The position numbers and the translations under genes were made by a program. Below, one piece after another: positions 18,023-27,390 of a DNA stretch of 64,000 bases. Origin of the DNA: Bdellovibrionota bacterium (GTDB taxonomy: Bacteria; Bdellovibrionota; Bdellovibrionia; Bdellovibrionales; Bdellovibrionaceae); contig CAUJGP010000024.1 in NCBI GenBank assembly GCA_963170155.1, forward strand, positions 407,999 to 471,998. The letters run 5' to 3'. Numbering within the stretch: position 1 is the first letter of the stretch; each line of letters opens with the position of its first letter. The notes beneath the pieces are model-generated. The model ran no database searches, was not told the DNA's origin, and worked only from the letters and a program-made list of their open reading frames with translations.

Positions 18023-20266
18023 TTACGTTCCTGATTTTTTCAGAGCTGGGTTGTTGGCAGATGGTGGAGGGGGAGTGGGGCGCTTGGGAGGAGGAACAAC
18101 CCCTGACTGAGGAGTCGCCTGAGAGGAAGGGGCTCCTTGGCCGACCACTTTAGGATCATTTGAAAAAATATCACGAGGGATCATGACTCCTTTTGCTTCT
18201 AGTTTTTCAATAAAGGTGGGGATGTGCCCTAAGGCTTGAAATACGCCTTGGATCCTTCTATTTTTGTCGTATCCCGTTTCTTTAAATCGAAAAATTTCAG
18301 CGAGAGTGACAATATCACCCTGCATCCCCACCACTTCGGTGACGGATAAAATTTTTCTTGATCCGTCAGACAATCGAGAAATTTGCACAATCAAGTTGAC
18401 GGCGCTGGCGACTTGCTCACGAATGGCTTTCACCGGAAGATCCATGCCCGCCATCAAGCAGAGGGTTTCAAGGCGTGCAACACATTCTCGAGGGCTATTC
18501 GCATGAGTCGTGGTCATAGAGCCATCGTGACCCGTATTCATAGCTTGTAACATATCAAGAGCCGCTCCATCTCGACATTCACCGACAACAATGCGATCGG
18601 GTCGCATGCGAAGAGCGTTTTTAATGAGATCACGGATGTGTACAGCGCCAGATCCTTCCATATTTGCGGGTCTAGTTTCCAACCGGACAACATGTTCTTG
18701 TTGAAGCTGAAGTTCAGCGGCATCTTCTACAGTGACAATGCGTTCATTGATAGGGATGAAGCTTGAAATCATATTGAGGAGGGAGGTTTTACCTGAGCCA
18801 GTTCCACCGCTGATCACGACATTCATGCCGTTCTCAACGCAGATTTTTAAAAAATCGACCATGGGCTTGCTTAAACTGCTGTATTCTAAATATTTTTCTG
18901 CAGTAATGCCACCTTTTTTAAATTTCCGAATCGTGAGGGCTGGGCCATCGATAGATAAGGGCTCAATGATAGCATTGACTCGACTGCCATCTTTGAGTCG
19001 AGCATCAACGTAAGGAGTTTTTTCATCAATACGACGACCAATGGGGGTGACGATCCGTTCAATCACGTTTCTTAAATGAATATTAGATGTGAAAGTCACA
19101 GGTGTTAGTTGCACTTTACCAGAACGTTCAATGAAGATTCTCTTATGTCCGTTGACCATGATTTCCGTTACTGTTTGGTCGGCGAGAAGGTCTTCTAATG
19201 GACCAAGGCCCAGGGCTTCATCAAGGACTTCTTTAATCACTCGAGAGCGTTCATCGCGTGCAATATTCGGAGACTCTCGATCGACAATAACAGTGATCGT
19301 TTGAAGGGTTTTTTGTTCGAGGGCTTTTTCTTTGCTTGGATCCCCTTGAGTGTCAGTGATGCCTTTTTTTAGATCCATGGCTTTGATTAATTCAGAATGA
19401 ATCTTTAATTTAAGTAAAGTTCTTGGATCTAGTTTGTCTTTTGCTTCCCCGTCATTTTGCGATTGAGTTGGAGAGGCTTGAAGAGGACCTCTCGCTTTGG
19501 ACATTTGTTTGAGCCTTTGTAAAATACCACCGGTTAATTTTCTGACAAGCTCATGATGTGCTGCCGAGACAGGGGTTTGATTGGAGGTAAACACAAAGGG
19601 TGCTGATTTTTGAATGCTGCCGTTGACCGTGATGTCATCCAGAGGAATCGTTCCTAGAAATGGAATTCTGAGACTTTGAGTGATTGACTGAGGGTTAAGT
19701 CCACTGGAACCCATTTTATTGATAACCAACTGCATGAGATCCATAGGAATGGTTTGTGTTAACAGATCATTGATAAGCCTTTGGGTGTGGTTGACCACGA
19801 GAAGATCAGGCGCTGTAACGACAAGAACGCTGCTTGATTCCATAATAAAATTTAATTGAAGAGAGCCTATGTCATGGCCAATATCCACTATGATGAATTT
19901 ATAAATACGACTTAAATTCTCGAGTTGTTTATTCAATAAATCATTATCGACCATCAAAACTTCTTCGGGTCCTCGCACAGCAGCTAAGTAGTGAATGCCA
20001 CTGGGGTGCGAAGATACAATCTGAGGTAGTGTTTGAGGGGTGATGGGTTGGGTGAATTGAGAGACCTCGCTTAAATTCTTTGCGGGCTTGACTCCTAATA
20101 GAATATTTTGATCACCGCAGCTTTTGGCATCAGCATCAATCAGTAAAACCTGCTGCCTTAATTCTAATTGAAACGCAATAGCTAGATTAGCCGCTAGCAC
20201 ACTTTTGCCAACGCCCCCTTTTCCTCCGGTGACACAAATCAAATGGCATTGCGGGTTAATAGCCAA
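18023..20266 (-). CDS. Fused CpaE/MinD-like ATPase and CpaF/TadA secretion ATPase
   Basis: 747 residues with two ATPase parts. Residues 8-250 are a MinD/ParA-type P-loop protein (deviant Walker A GGKGGVGKS at 14-22, LLIDADAKS, FIIVDIGHD) like the ATPase half of CpaE. Residues 335-690 are CpaF/TadA, with Walker A GGTGSGKT at 487-494 and the family segment VVGECRDGAALDMLQAMNTG near 561-580. A Pro-rich tail of about 40 residues follows. In most Tad systems these are two genes. The start is TTG 20266 with GGGAG eight bases upstream. The protein probably powers a flp-type pilus or secretion system with the TadB-like protein. Confidence 0.88.
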   Translation of the reverse strand: MAINPQCHLICVTGGKGGVGKSVLAANLAIAFQLELRQQVLLIDADAKSCGDQNILLGVKPAKNLSEVSQFTQPITPQTLPQIVSSHPSGIHYLAAVRGPEEVLMVDNDLLNKQLENLSRIYKFIIVDIGHDIGSLQLNFIMESSSVLVVTAPDLLVVNHTQRLINDLLTQTIPMDLMQLVINKMGSSGLNPQSITQSLRIPFLGTIPLDDITVNGSIQKSAPFVFTSNQTPVSAAHHELVRKLTGGILQRLKQMSKARGPLQASPTQSQNDGEAKDKLDPRTLLKLKIHSELIKAMDLKKGITDTQGDPSKEKALEQKTLQTITVIVDRESPNIARDERSRVIKEVLDEALGLGPLEDLLADQTVTEIMVNGHKRIFIERSGKVQLTPVTFTSNIHLRNVIERIVTPIGRRIDEKTPYVDARLKDGSRVNAIIEPLSIDGPALTIRKFKKGGITAEKYLEYSSLSKPMVDFLKICVENGMNVVISGGTGSGKTSLLNMISSFIPINERIVTVEDAAELQLQQEHVVRLETRPANMEGSGAVHIRDLIKNALRMRPDRIVVGECRDGAALDMLQAMNTGHDGSMTTTHANSPRECVARLETLCLMAGMDLPVKAIREQVASAVNLIVQISRLSDGSRKILSVTEVVGMQGDIVTLAEIFRFKETGYDKNRRIQGVFQALGHIPTFIEKLEAKGVMIPRDIFSNDPKVVGQGAPSSQATPQSGVVPPPKRPTPPPPSANNPALKKSGT

Positions 20267-20340
20267 AGTCTAATCTCCCATTTTTTAGAGGTTTTTAATC
20301 AAACGCTAGAGTCATTACAATGCTTCCAACCTCTTTTTTT

Positions 20341-20364
20341 ATAATGAAAACCATTTATCATTAT
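20341..20364. promoter_or_regulatory. Inverted repeat upstream of the CpaE-CpaF gene
   Basis: ATAATGA (20341-20347) and TCATTAT (20358-20364) form a seven-base inverted repeat with a ten-base spacer, about 75 bases upstream of the TTG start. It resembles half-sites of a Fur-like box, but the spacer is too long for a classical site. It is a candidate operator only. Confidence 0.25.
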
Positions 20365-20499
20365 GAGGGATAAATAATTAAGACCCAACAGTTTTAATTT
20401 ATAAACTAGACTTATAAAATATAAGAAAAGTAAATTGAGAATAGTTTGAATAAATCCTTATGACCTATGTCGCGTTCCAAGGTTTCTGATGGAATTTTT

Positions 20500-22401
20500 T
20501 TAATGATCGGCAAGAACTTCATTTTTATGGATTTGAATAAAGCGAGGGAGAACTTCATCGGGTGTTCCTATTGAATGAATCTCTCCATGTTGAAGCCAAA
20601 CAATGCGATGGCAGTTTTCTAACGTTGTGAGGCGATGAGCGATGATCAACTGGGTTCGGCCTGCGAAAAAATTTTGCGTGGCTTGAACCATGATTTGCTC
20701 GCTTTGCGGATCGACGGACGCCGTTGCTTCATCCATGATAACCACGGGAGAATCTTTGAGAAGACTTCTTGCAAGGCAAAGAAGTTGCCTTTCTCCCTGA
20801 CTGAGATTTTTGCCCCGTTCTTCAATTTTATGTTCTAGTCCGAGAGATAGATTTTTATACCAATCACTCAGCCCTACTCGTTCAAGGCTGATCATGAGTT
20901 GCTCACTGGAAATAGTTCCTGTCAGATCAAGATTATTTCTCAGAGAACCTCTGAATAAAATAGGATCTTGTGGAATTAAAGTAATAAGCTTCCTGTAATC
21001 TGTTAAATTAATATGCTGAGGGGTTGGTGGTTGATGAGAGTTTAAATAGGGAAGCCATCCATTAATCGTGATTTGACCTTTTGTCAGAGGATAAAGATAA
21101 AACAAGGTTTGAATGAGGCTGGATTTACCACTCCCCGTTTTACCTATAATCCCAATACGTTCCGAAGCTTTGATTTCAAGATTAATATTTTTGAGGACCC
21201 AGGGTAAATCCTCCCGGTAACGGAAAGAGAGGTTTTCAATTCGAATAGGACAGGGGCTTTTTGAAAAATTTGCGGGTTTTTCAAAAGGCTGAAGAGGAGG
21301 TTCTGTCGCTGTCCAATGAGGGGTTTGAAATTTTGCATGAGCAGGAAGACGCTCTCCGATTTCAATAGGAAGATGCAGGTAGTGATCAAGTCGTTCCGTC
21401 CCCACCAAAGCCTCATCGAGCTGAGCTAACCATTCAAAGAACGTTTGCACGGTGCTCCCCGAGAGCATGATAAAGGTAAAAGCAACTCCAATCGCCCCCA
21501 CGCTCACTAAATTATTTTGCAGCAGATAGTAGGAAGACATTCCTGTGATGAAGAGGAGGATCGAAGTAAGACCACTAATTTGAAATGAAAAAAAGGTTAG
21601 TTTTTTGAAAGTTTTCAGTCGTTGATCCAAAAATAAATCATTCAGATGCAGGAACCTTTTCAGAAAAGAAGATTGGCGAAGATAAGTGCGGATAGTGGAT
21701 GCGCCTATCGCTGTTTCAGCATAATGGGCAATGGAAGGGGTGCGACTGACGGAAAGATCGCGTCGTTCTTTTCGGATGCCATCTTGATGATGTTTAAACA
21801 CCCAATAGTTGCAGCCAATAATGATTCCCACAAGAATAAGATAATAAGGACTTGCGATAGTGATTAAGAACACCATGACTATTAAATCAAAAACAAGAGC
21901 GATAAATTCAGCGAGAGGACCGCCAAATAATCGAAAAATATTACCATAATCACTGGAAAATCGGGTGATGATTCGTCCAGCCGGTGTGGTGTCAAAAAAA
22001 GACATGGGGTATCTTGATGTTCGAAAAGTGACTTCATCGTAAATACGACTGATTGCGAGGGCTGAGGTTCGCGAAAAACCCATTCGAAATAAAAGGGTGA
22101 GGATAAAGCCAATACAGCTGAGTACCAATAGAACAGAAATATAATCATTGGAGGTCCAAGATATGAACCAAGCGGGAGGAGGCTTGCAATCTTGTTGATT
22201 TTTACAAAAAGTATCCACCCAATAGCCAATGAGGTTGGTATTGAAGAGCAATGCAAGGCGACCGATAAAACCAATTACAAAAAGAAACAGAATTTTACTG
22301 AGAAAAGGAGCATAAGCCATCATAAGAGTTCTAAATATTTGATGTTTATAACTTCCCTTGAACTCAGTTTCTTTTTGTTGAAAATTAATTTTCGACTTCA
22401 T
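20500..22401 (-). CDS. ABC exporter half-transporter, ABCC-like (canonical NBD)
   Basis: 633 residues: six membrane helices, then a nucleotide-binding domain. Walker A is GKTGSGKSSL, the signature is LSQGERQLLCLARSLL, and Walker B VVIMDEATASVD has the catalytic glutamate. The signature and surrounding text resemble the second ATPase domain of ABCC/MRP transporters. The start overlaps the preceding gene by 17 bases, so the two halves are co-translated and most likely form a heterodimer. The substrate cannot be told from sequence. Confidence 0.88.
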   Translation of the reverse strand: MKSKINFQQKETEFKGSYKHQIFRTLMMAYAPFLSKILFLFVIGFIGRLALLFNTNLIGYWVDTFCKNQQDCKPPPAWFISWTSNDYISVLLVLSCIGFILTLLFRMGFSRTSALAISRIYDEVTFRTSRYPMSFFDTTPAGRIITRFSSDYGNIFRLFGGPLAEFIALVFDLIVMVFLITIASPYYLILVGIIIGCNYWVFKHHQDGIRKERRDLSVSRTPSIAHYAETAIGASTIRTYLRQSSFLKRFLHLNDLFLDQRLKTFKKLTFFSFQISGLTSILLFITGMSSYYLLQNNLVSVGAIGVAFTFIMLSGSTVQTFFEWLAQLDEALVGTERLDHYLHLPIEIGERLPAHAKFQTPHWTATEPPLQPFEKPANFSKSPCPIRIENLSFRYREDLPWVLKNINLEIKASERIGIIGKTGSGKSSLIQTLFYLYPLTKGQITINGWLPYLNSHQPPTPQHINLTDYRKLITLIPQDPILFRGSLRNNLDLTGTISSEQLMISLERVGLSDWYKNLSLGLEHKIEERGKNLSQGERQLLCLARSLLKDSPVVIMDEATASVDPQSEQIMVQATQNFFAGRTQLIIAHRLTTLENCHRIVWLQHGEIHSIGTPDEVLPRFIQIHKNEVLADH

Positions 22402-24181
22402 GAGAGACCTTGGATTTTTCAGTGGATTGATGGGTTTCTATAAAGTATTTGAATTTAATGGATGATTGAAGGAGTTCATTCAAAGTCCCTTGAGCAAGGA
22501 TTTCTCCATCTTCCAAAAAGAAAATACGGTCTACTTCCTTCAAGGCAGAGAGCCGGTGGGTCGTCAAAATACGAGTTTTGTGAGCCCATCGACCTTTTAG
22601 GAGGGATTGCATGACTTGAGCCTCTGTATTGACGTCAAGAGCGCTTAGGGAATCATCCAGCAGGATGACAGGGCAGTCGTAAAAATCAGCTCGGGCAATG
22701 TTGACTCTTTGTTTTTGCCCCCCGGAGAGATTAACACCTCGTTCTCCAATCTCAGTATCAAGACGTTCAGGGAAAGGTTCTTGATCCAAATTTAATTGAG
22801 AGAGTTCTAAACAATGGTAAATTCGAGAATCCATTTTGCTGTTGACGTCATAGTCGAAGGCAATGTTGTCTCGCAGGGTGGCGCTCATAACAAAACCCTC
22901 TTGGGGGACGTAAGCAAAATGACGACACAGTTCTTGATGGGATGCCGAAAGGATGTTGCGGTGATTGATCCGATAGACGTCCATACTGGCTCCTGTTTCG
23001 CCTATGAGCGAAAGGAGCAGCAAGGATTTACCGCTACCGACTTCTCCAACAATAGCCACAAATTCTTTTTGTTTAATTGAAAAATTGATGTTTTTTAGAA
23101 GATGTTCTTTTCCGATTTTTAAGTTTAAATTTTGTACTTCTATGGAAGGGCCTTCTGTTTCTGTGTTGGTTTCATCAGCGGAAACGCCATGGGGCCATTC
23201 ACGCCCTTGGTTTTGTAATTGAAGAAAATGGCCGATTCTTTTCAAAGAAGTCCATCCATCAAAACCAAAAGTGAAAAACCAAGGTAATTGGCGGAACGGG
23301 CGTGATAAAAACACTCCGAGAATCCATAGCAAGCTGAGGAGCTCCCCAGGCGTGACTTGTGATTGATGGTGATTGACCAGCACGGTAATGGCTACGATGT
23401 TAATGATGAAAGTGGCTGTGGATGAAATGGAATTCATGGTCTGTCCATTCGTGACCATCGCGACTCTATTAGTGGTTTCCTTGACCCTCATGGCATGGAT
23501 TTTAGTTTCAAAAGCATCGATCCAACCCATAACTTTTAAGGATTTAATGTTTAGAATCCACTCATTAACCAAGCCTAATCGATCAGCCGCCAATTGTTTA
23601 AATCGTGTAAAGAATTTTGATTGTCTTAATGCCAAATAACTGTTGATGAAAATGATAACTCCCATCGTTAACAGCACTTGAGTCAATGGAATTTCAAAAA
23701 GTAAATGAAGTGCTAATGGAGCTAAAATAAGAGGAAAGAGAGTGGCAGCCCCTATGGGTAAGGATTGTTCTAAAAAAATGGTGGCTCCCATCACATCAGT
23801 GGCGTAAAGGGACACCATCTCTCCCACGGTTTTTCCTTGCAGGCTATCGGGGTGCAGGGTCATTGTTTTTTCATAGAGTTTTTTGGACAAGATTTGTTGT
23901 GAAAGGATGGATTCCTTCATACCAATGTAGTTGGCGATGAATCCGACTCCCTGGGAGAGCAGGAGAAAGCAAAGAGCAATGAGCATTAATAAAAAAGGAG
24001 AAAGTTGGCTTTCAAAACCGAATAAATCTTTAGAGGGAACAGAGAGAAGTGAATCAATAAAATGTTTTTGGATGTAAGGGCCTAAAATACCAAAAAGAGC
24101 GCTGAGAAAACTTAATAAGAGTATGCCCAGCCGCCATTGCCAGCGGTGTAAAAGAATCAAGCGAAATAACTGTGAAGCCAT
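22385..24181 (-). CDS. ABC exporter half-transporter, ABCC-like (degenerate NBD)
   Basis: 598 residues: six membrane helices, then an ATPase domain. Walker A is GEVGSGKSLL, the signature is LSGGQKQRVNIARA, and Walker B VILLDDSLSALD has Asp in place of the catalytic Glu. This is the pattern of the first ATPase domain of ABCC/MRP proteins, so the gene pair looks like an MRP transporter split in two, with one weak and one active site. It is the first gene of the pair; no strong ribosome site was seen before the ATG. Confidence 0.88.
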   Translation of the reverse strand: MASQLFRLILLHRWQWRLGILLLSFLSALFGILGPYIQKHFIDSLLSVPSKDLFGFESQLSPFLLMLIALCFLLLSQGVGFIANYIGMKESILSQQILSKKLYEKTMTLHPDSLQGKTVGEMVSLYATDVMGATIFLEQSLPIGAATLFPLILAPLALHLLFEIPLTQVLLTMGVIIFINSYLALRQSKFFTRFKQLAADRLGLVNEWILNIKSLKVMGWIDAFETKIHAMRVKETTNRVAMVTNGQTMNSISSTATFIINIVAITVLVNHHQSQVTPGELLSLLWILGVFLSRPFRQLPWFFTFGFDGWTSLKRIGHFLQLQNQGREWPHGVSADETNTETEGPSIEVQNLNLKIGKEHLLKNINFSIKQKEFVAIVGEVGSGKSLLLLSLIGETGASMDVYRINHRNILSASHQELCRHFAYVPQEGFVMSATLRDNIAFDYDVNSKMDSRIYHCLELSQLNLDQEPFPERLDTEIGERGVNLSGGQKQRVNIARADFYDCPVILLDDSLSALDVNTEAQVMQSLLKGRWAHKTRILTTHRLSALKEVDRIFFLEDGEILAQGTLNELLQSSIKFKYFIETHQSTEKSKVSHEVEN

Positions 24182-24268
24182 GAAGAACGACTCTATCTAT
24201 AATTTAAGTTTCTGTCATGCCTATTCTATGGTTTTAATGTCTTTTCAAGAAGGACATCACGCCAGCGA

Positions 24269-25024
24269 TTATTTCGCTTTAATGTATTCCTCTACCATCC
24301 ATCGACGAATGGTTTTTGTCACAGACGGCTGAATTCCCACAAAGTTGATATTTGCTGTAAATTTATCTTTGTGTTTTTGGTGCTCCTTGCAATTAATTAC
24401 TTTCGCTACAATTTCACGGATTCCAAAGCTTTCAAATTGCGGAATAATGACGGTGAACACTTCTCCCGCTGAAAGTCGCTCGTCAATGACGATCTTTGCG
24501 CCGGCTTCTGAAAGCCCTTCTAAATCATAACGATAGGCGAGTTTTACCGAAGAAGTAATGGGAGCAAAATAAAGCTGGTTTTCTTTAGAAAACTCAAGCC
24601 CCGTAATGTTATTGATTTTTTGAGCTACAATGGGCATGTCCAGCGGTTTGATAAAAACATCATCATAACCTGCAATGAGGCAGTTTTCTAAATCATTATT
24701 ATTTAGATTACTGTTGGCTAATAGAAAAACTCTCATCTCTTTAGAGTTTGTAGCCCCATCTTCCATCTCTGTGTATAAACTTTGAAGCCACTCTTGAGGG
24801 GTTGCTGAACCCATGCAAGCTTGGTCAATGATCATAAATTGATATTTTGCTTTTTTGAGTTGTTCTACTGCTTTGGGTCGATTTTGAGCCAAACTCATTT
24901 TAGGAGGCGAACCTCCTTTTTGTTCTTCTCCTTTAATGAAGGAGTCAACGACCATAACAATGCTCATGTTCTCGTACACAAAAATAAATCCGGCGCGTCC
25001 AGCACTTGTTGCATTGGCATTCAT
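24269..25024 (-). CDS. Receiver-like plus PilZ-like domain protein
   Basis: 251 residues. The first 150 resemble a response-regulator receiver: an Asp in YQFMIIDQACMG at the phosphoacceptor place and a Lys in DDVFIKPLD at the conserved position. The C-terminal 100 residues resemble a PilZ cyclic-di-GMP domain (VKLAYRYDLEGLSEAGAKI, ending KTIRRWMVEE), though the RxxxR/DxSxxG motifs are degenerate. It is a likely signalling protein with two inputs. It is transcribed alone and divergently from the nucleoside transporter. The PilZ assignment is moderate. Confidence 0.6.
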   Translation of the reverse strand: MNANATSAGRAGFIFVYENMSIVMVVDSFIKGEEQKGGSPPKMSLAQNRPKAVEQLKKAKYQFMIIDQACMGSATPQEWLQSLYTEMEDGATNSKEMRVFLLANSNLNNNDLENCLIAGYDDVFIKPLDMPIVAQKINNITGLEFSKENQLYFAPITSSVKLAYRYDLEGLSEAGAKIVIDERLSAGEVFTVIIPQFESFGIREIVAKVINCKEHQKHKDKFTANINFVGIQPSVTKTIRRWMVEEYIKAK

Positions 25025-25446
25025 GGTTTTTATTCCTTTTCAAATACAACGGTCATAACAATGAATTCTTTTGTCGTTTCTAAGAAATTTGATTCCTTCT
25101 AAATGAAAGAAAATTTCATAAGAAACAACACCTTAATGTTATTGGAGCATAAGTTTTGTTGTAATGTCGAACAATAAAACCCTTGTGAGTCATCGTTCGA
25201 TGTAGTTTTTGACAAAAGTCTAGCCTGTAGAGAGGTGTGTATTTTATCTTGTATTGGGATTTCATCGATGAAATTCTTTTCAAAGCTGCATATTGCAAAT
25301 TACGAGTTGAAAAATTGGATGATCGTCAAGAAGAAGAACATCGAAAATCCAATGAGCAAAGTGACTCCGCTGCTTGTTTTGAAAAAGCCCTCATTGGCAT
25401 CCTTTATTAACGGTTTGAGGGAGATGTGATTTAAAGGAGGGCGTTT
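25025..25446. other. Divergent intergenic region
   Basis: A 420-base gap between divergent genes. An inverted repeat ATGAAA-gaaaa-TTTCAT lies at 25103-25119, and TTGACA at about 25208-25213 is a possible -35 box for the plus strand. A plus-strand frame of 64 codons at 25235 lacks a ribosome site and a recognisable product, and is not called. Confidence 0.35.
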
Positions 25447-26709
25447 GTGTCTATCTTAAGATCCGTTTTAGGTTTAGGTATTTTAGTTTCAATTTGTATT
25501 TTACTCAGTTCAAATAGAAAAAAAATTTCATGGAAAGAGATTGGATACGTCCTTGGTATACAAATCTTATTTGCATTTTTTGTACTCAAGGTTCCAGGGG
25601 TTGTAAGCGTTTTTAATTATATTTCTAGTTTTTTTGTTTTGGTTCTAGATTTTACGAAAGAAGGGTCACATTTTTTATTTGGTGAACTGGTCGACACCCA
25701 ATCGAACGGATTTATTTTCGCATTTCAAGTTTTACCCACGATCGTATTTTTTTCTGCTTTGACCACGCTTTTTTATTATTTAGGCATTTTACAAAAAATT
25801 GTTTATGGCTGTGCTTGGGTTATGTCAAAAGGGGTTAGATTGTCGGGAGCAGAAAGCCTTTCCACAGCAGGGAATATTTTTTTGGGACAAACCGAGGCGC
25901 CTCTTCTCATTAAACCTTATTTAGCAGGAATGACTCGTTCAGAACTTCTCTGTATCATGGTTGGTGGAATGGCTAACATTGCAGGGGGTGTTTTAGCGGC
26001 TTATGTGGGTTTTCTTGGAGGTGATGATCCTATTCAAAGACAAATGTTCGCAACGCATCTTCTTTGTGCTTCTATCATGTCCGCTCCGGCAACCATTTTA
26101 GTTTCTAAGATTTTAGAGCCAACTCTCAATCGTGAAGCCTTGGACACTCGCTTAGCTAAGGTCGAAAATAAATCAGTGAGCGGGGATAATATGATTGATG
26201 CTTTATGTGTCGGAACGACAGAAGGTGTTTCCCTAGCGATCAATGTGGGAGCGATGCTCTTAGTCTTTACAGCGGTTGTTGCGATGGGAAATAGTATCGT
26301 CCATGGTCTTGGGAATTTATTGGTAGGTGAAGGAGCGAATTGGAACCTGCAAAGTCTTTTGGGAACACTCTTTGCGCCCTTGGCTTGGGTTATTGGAGTG
26401 AACTCTGAGGATATGATAAAAGTTGGGCAGCTATTAGGAGAGAAAACAATTTTAAATGAATTTTATGCCTACGGCTCTTTAGCTAAATTCAAAGCAGCAG
26501 AAGCATTTCTTCATGAGAAATCTTTAATTCTTGCAACTTACGCTCTCTGTGGATTTGCGAATTTCGCCTCGATTGGAATTCAGGTTGGAGGAATCTCGCA
26601 AATGGCCCCCAACCAAAGGAAAAATCTTTCAGAACTAGGGATCAAGGCTCTCATCGGAGGAACTATTTGCACTTTAATGACAGCAACCATTGTGGGTGCT
26701 TTTTATTAA
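25447..26709 (+). CDS. Concentrative nucleoside transporter (CNT/NupC family)
   Basis: An inner membrane symporter of 420 residues that imports nucleosides with protons or sodium. The family core is clear: FQVLPTIVFFSALTTLFYYLG, then SLSTAGNIFLGQTEAPLL, and the FxxxGFANFASIGIQ motif near the end. There are about ten hydrophobic segments. The start is GTG with a perfect AAAGGAGG site at 25433-25440, six bases away. Nucleoside import would suit an organism that feeds on other cells' nucleic acids, but that is inference. Confidence 0.93.
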   Translation: MSILRSVLGLGILVSICILLSSNRKKISWKEIGYVLGIQILFAFFVLKVPGVVSVFNYISSFFVLVLDFTKEGSHFLFGELVDTQSNGFIFAFQVLPTIVFFSALTTLFYYLGILQKIVYGCAWVMSKGVRLSGAESLSTAGNIFLGQTEAPLLIKPYLAGMTRSELLCIMVGGMANIAGGVLAAYVGFLGGDDPIQRQMFATHLLCASIMSAPATILVSKILEPTLNREALDTRLAKVENKSVSGDNMIDALCVGTTEGVSLAINVGAMLLVFTAVVAMGNSIVHGLGNLLVGEGANWNLQSLLGTLFAPLAWVIGVNSEDMIKVGQLLGEKTILNEFYAYGSLAKFKAAEAFLHEKSLILATYALCGFANFASIGIQVGGISQMAPNQRKNLSELGIKALIGGTICTLMTATIVGAFY

Positions 26710-26768
26710 GGCGTCCTCGAGAAGAGACCCTCGAATACACATCCAATTCATCAAATTTAATTGGAACT

Positions 26769-27128
26769 TTAAATAGGCTTATATAGAGCCATATAAGGTG
26801 CTAGCATTGCTAATAATAGGATTACAAAAAGAAGAATCCAAGAGGGCATTCTTTTTGCTAATCCAATGGCAAATCCAAGAGCAAGCCAAACAGCTAATTT
26901 AACGTGAATCCAAGGAGGAAACCCGCCAATCTGTAAGCGAGCCAACATTCCAAACCCACCAACAAGAAGAAATAGCATTCCTAAACCGTGAATAATATAA
27001 GCGGCAGTACGAGGTTTACCTTGAAGTTTGAGCCCCGCAATAGCTGGGATAAGAATTCCACCAATTCCAAAAAATAACATCATATATCCTAAGTAGTGCA
27101 TCATTTTATAGGTTTGGTAACTGAACAT
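26769..27128 (-). CDS. Small four-helix inner membrane protein
   Basis: 119 residues with four hydrophobic helices near residues 12-30, 45-65, 72-92 and 96-115. GAGGAGG lies five bases before the ATG. No family was firmly recognised. It is a single gene, convergent with the nucleoside transporter. Confidence 0.6.
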   Translation of the reverse strand: MFSYQTYKMMHYLGYMMLFFGIGGILIPAIAGLKLQGKPRTAAYIIHGLGMLFLLVGGFGMLARLQIGGFPPWIHVKLAVWLALGFAIGLAKRMPSWILLFVILLLAMLAPYMALYKPI

Positions 27129-27270
27129 AGCGCCTCCTCATGGTTTTTGAGTTAATGTAATTCCTTTTTGTCAGCTTTAACACGGTTCATTTTAGGGCCA
27201 TAGATAGACTGACTTTTATGAAGAGGCAATTGAAAATAATTTGGATGAGATGTTGGCATCAAAGAAAAAA

Positions 27271-27311
27271 CCTCTCATGGTGAAAAATTGATGAAGTTTT
27301 ATCATGAGAGG
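27271..27311 (-). other. Long-loop inverted repeat
   Basis: CCTCTCATG (27271-27279) pairs with CATGAGAGG (27303-27311), a nine-base stem with a loop of 23 bases. It lies between the four-helix protein gene and the perfect terminator at 27338. Its role is unclear; it could be a weak terminator or part of an RNA structure. Confidence 0.3.
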
Positions 27312-27337
27312 GTAAAAAACATTTGAAATTTTTGAAG

Positions 27338-27370
27338 TTGCACTGGTGGTTCATCACCAGTGCAATTTTT
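27338..27370 (+). terminator. Strong hairpin terminator
   Basis: TTGCACTGGTG (27338-27348) pairs perfectly with CACCAGTGCAA (27355-27365) around a six-base loop and is followed by TTTTT on the plus strand. On the minus strand it lies 20 bases after the stop of the secreted protein gene at 27391, so it may act in both directions. Confidence 0.7.
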
Positions 27371-27390
27371 CGATAGGTCGTGTAAATTAA

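Noticed and set aside
25235..25429. A 64-codon plus-strand frame before the nucleoside transporter
   Set aside because: No ribosome site and no recognisable product; probably chance in a non-coding region.
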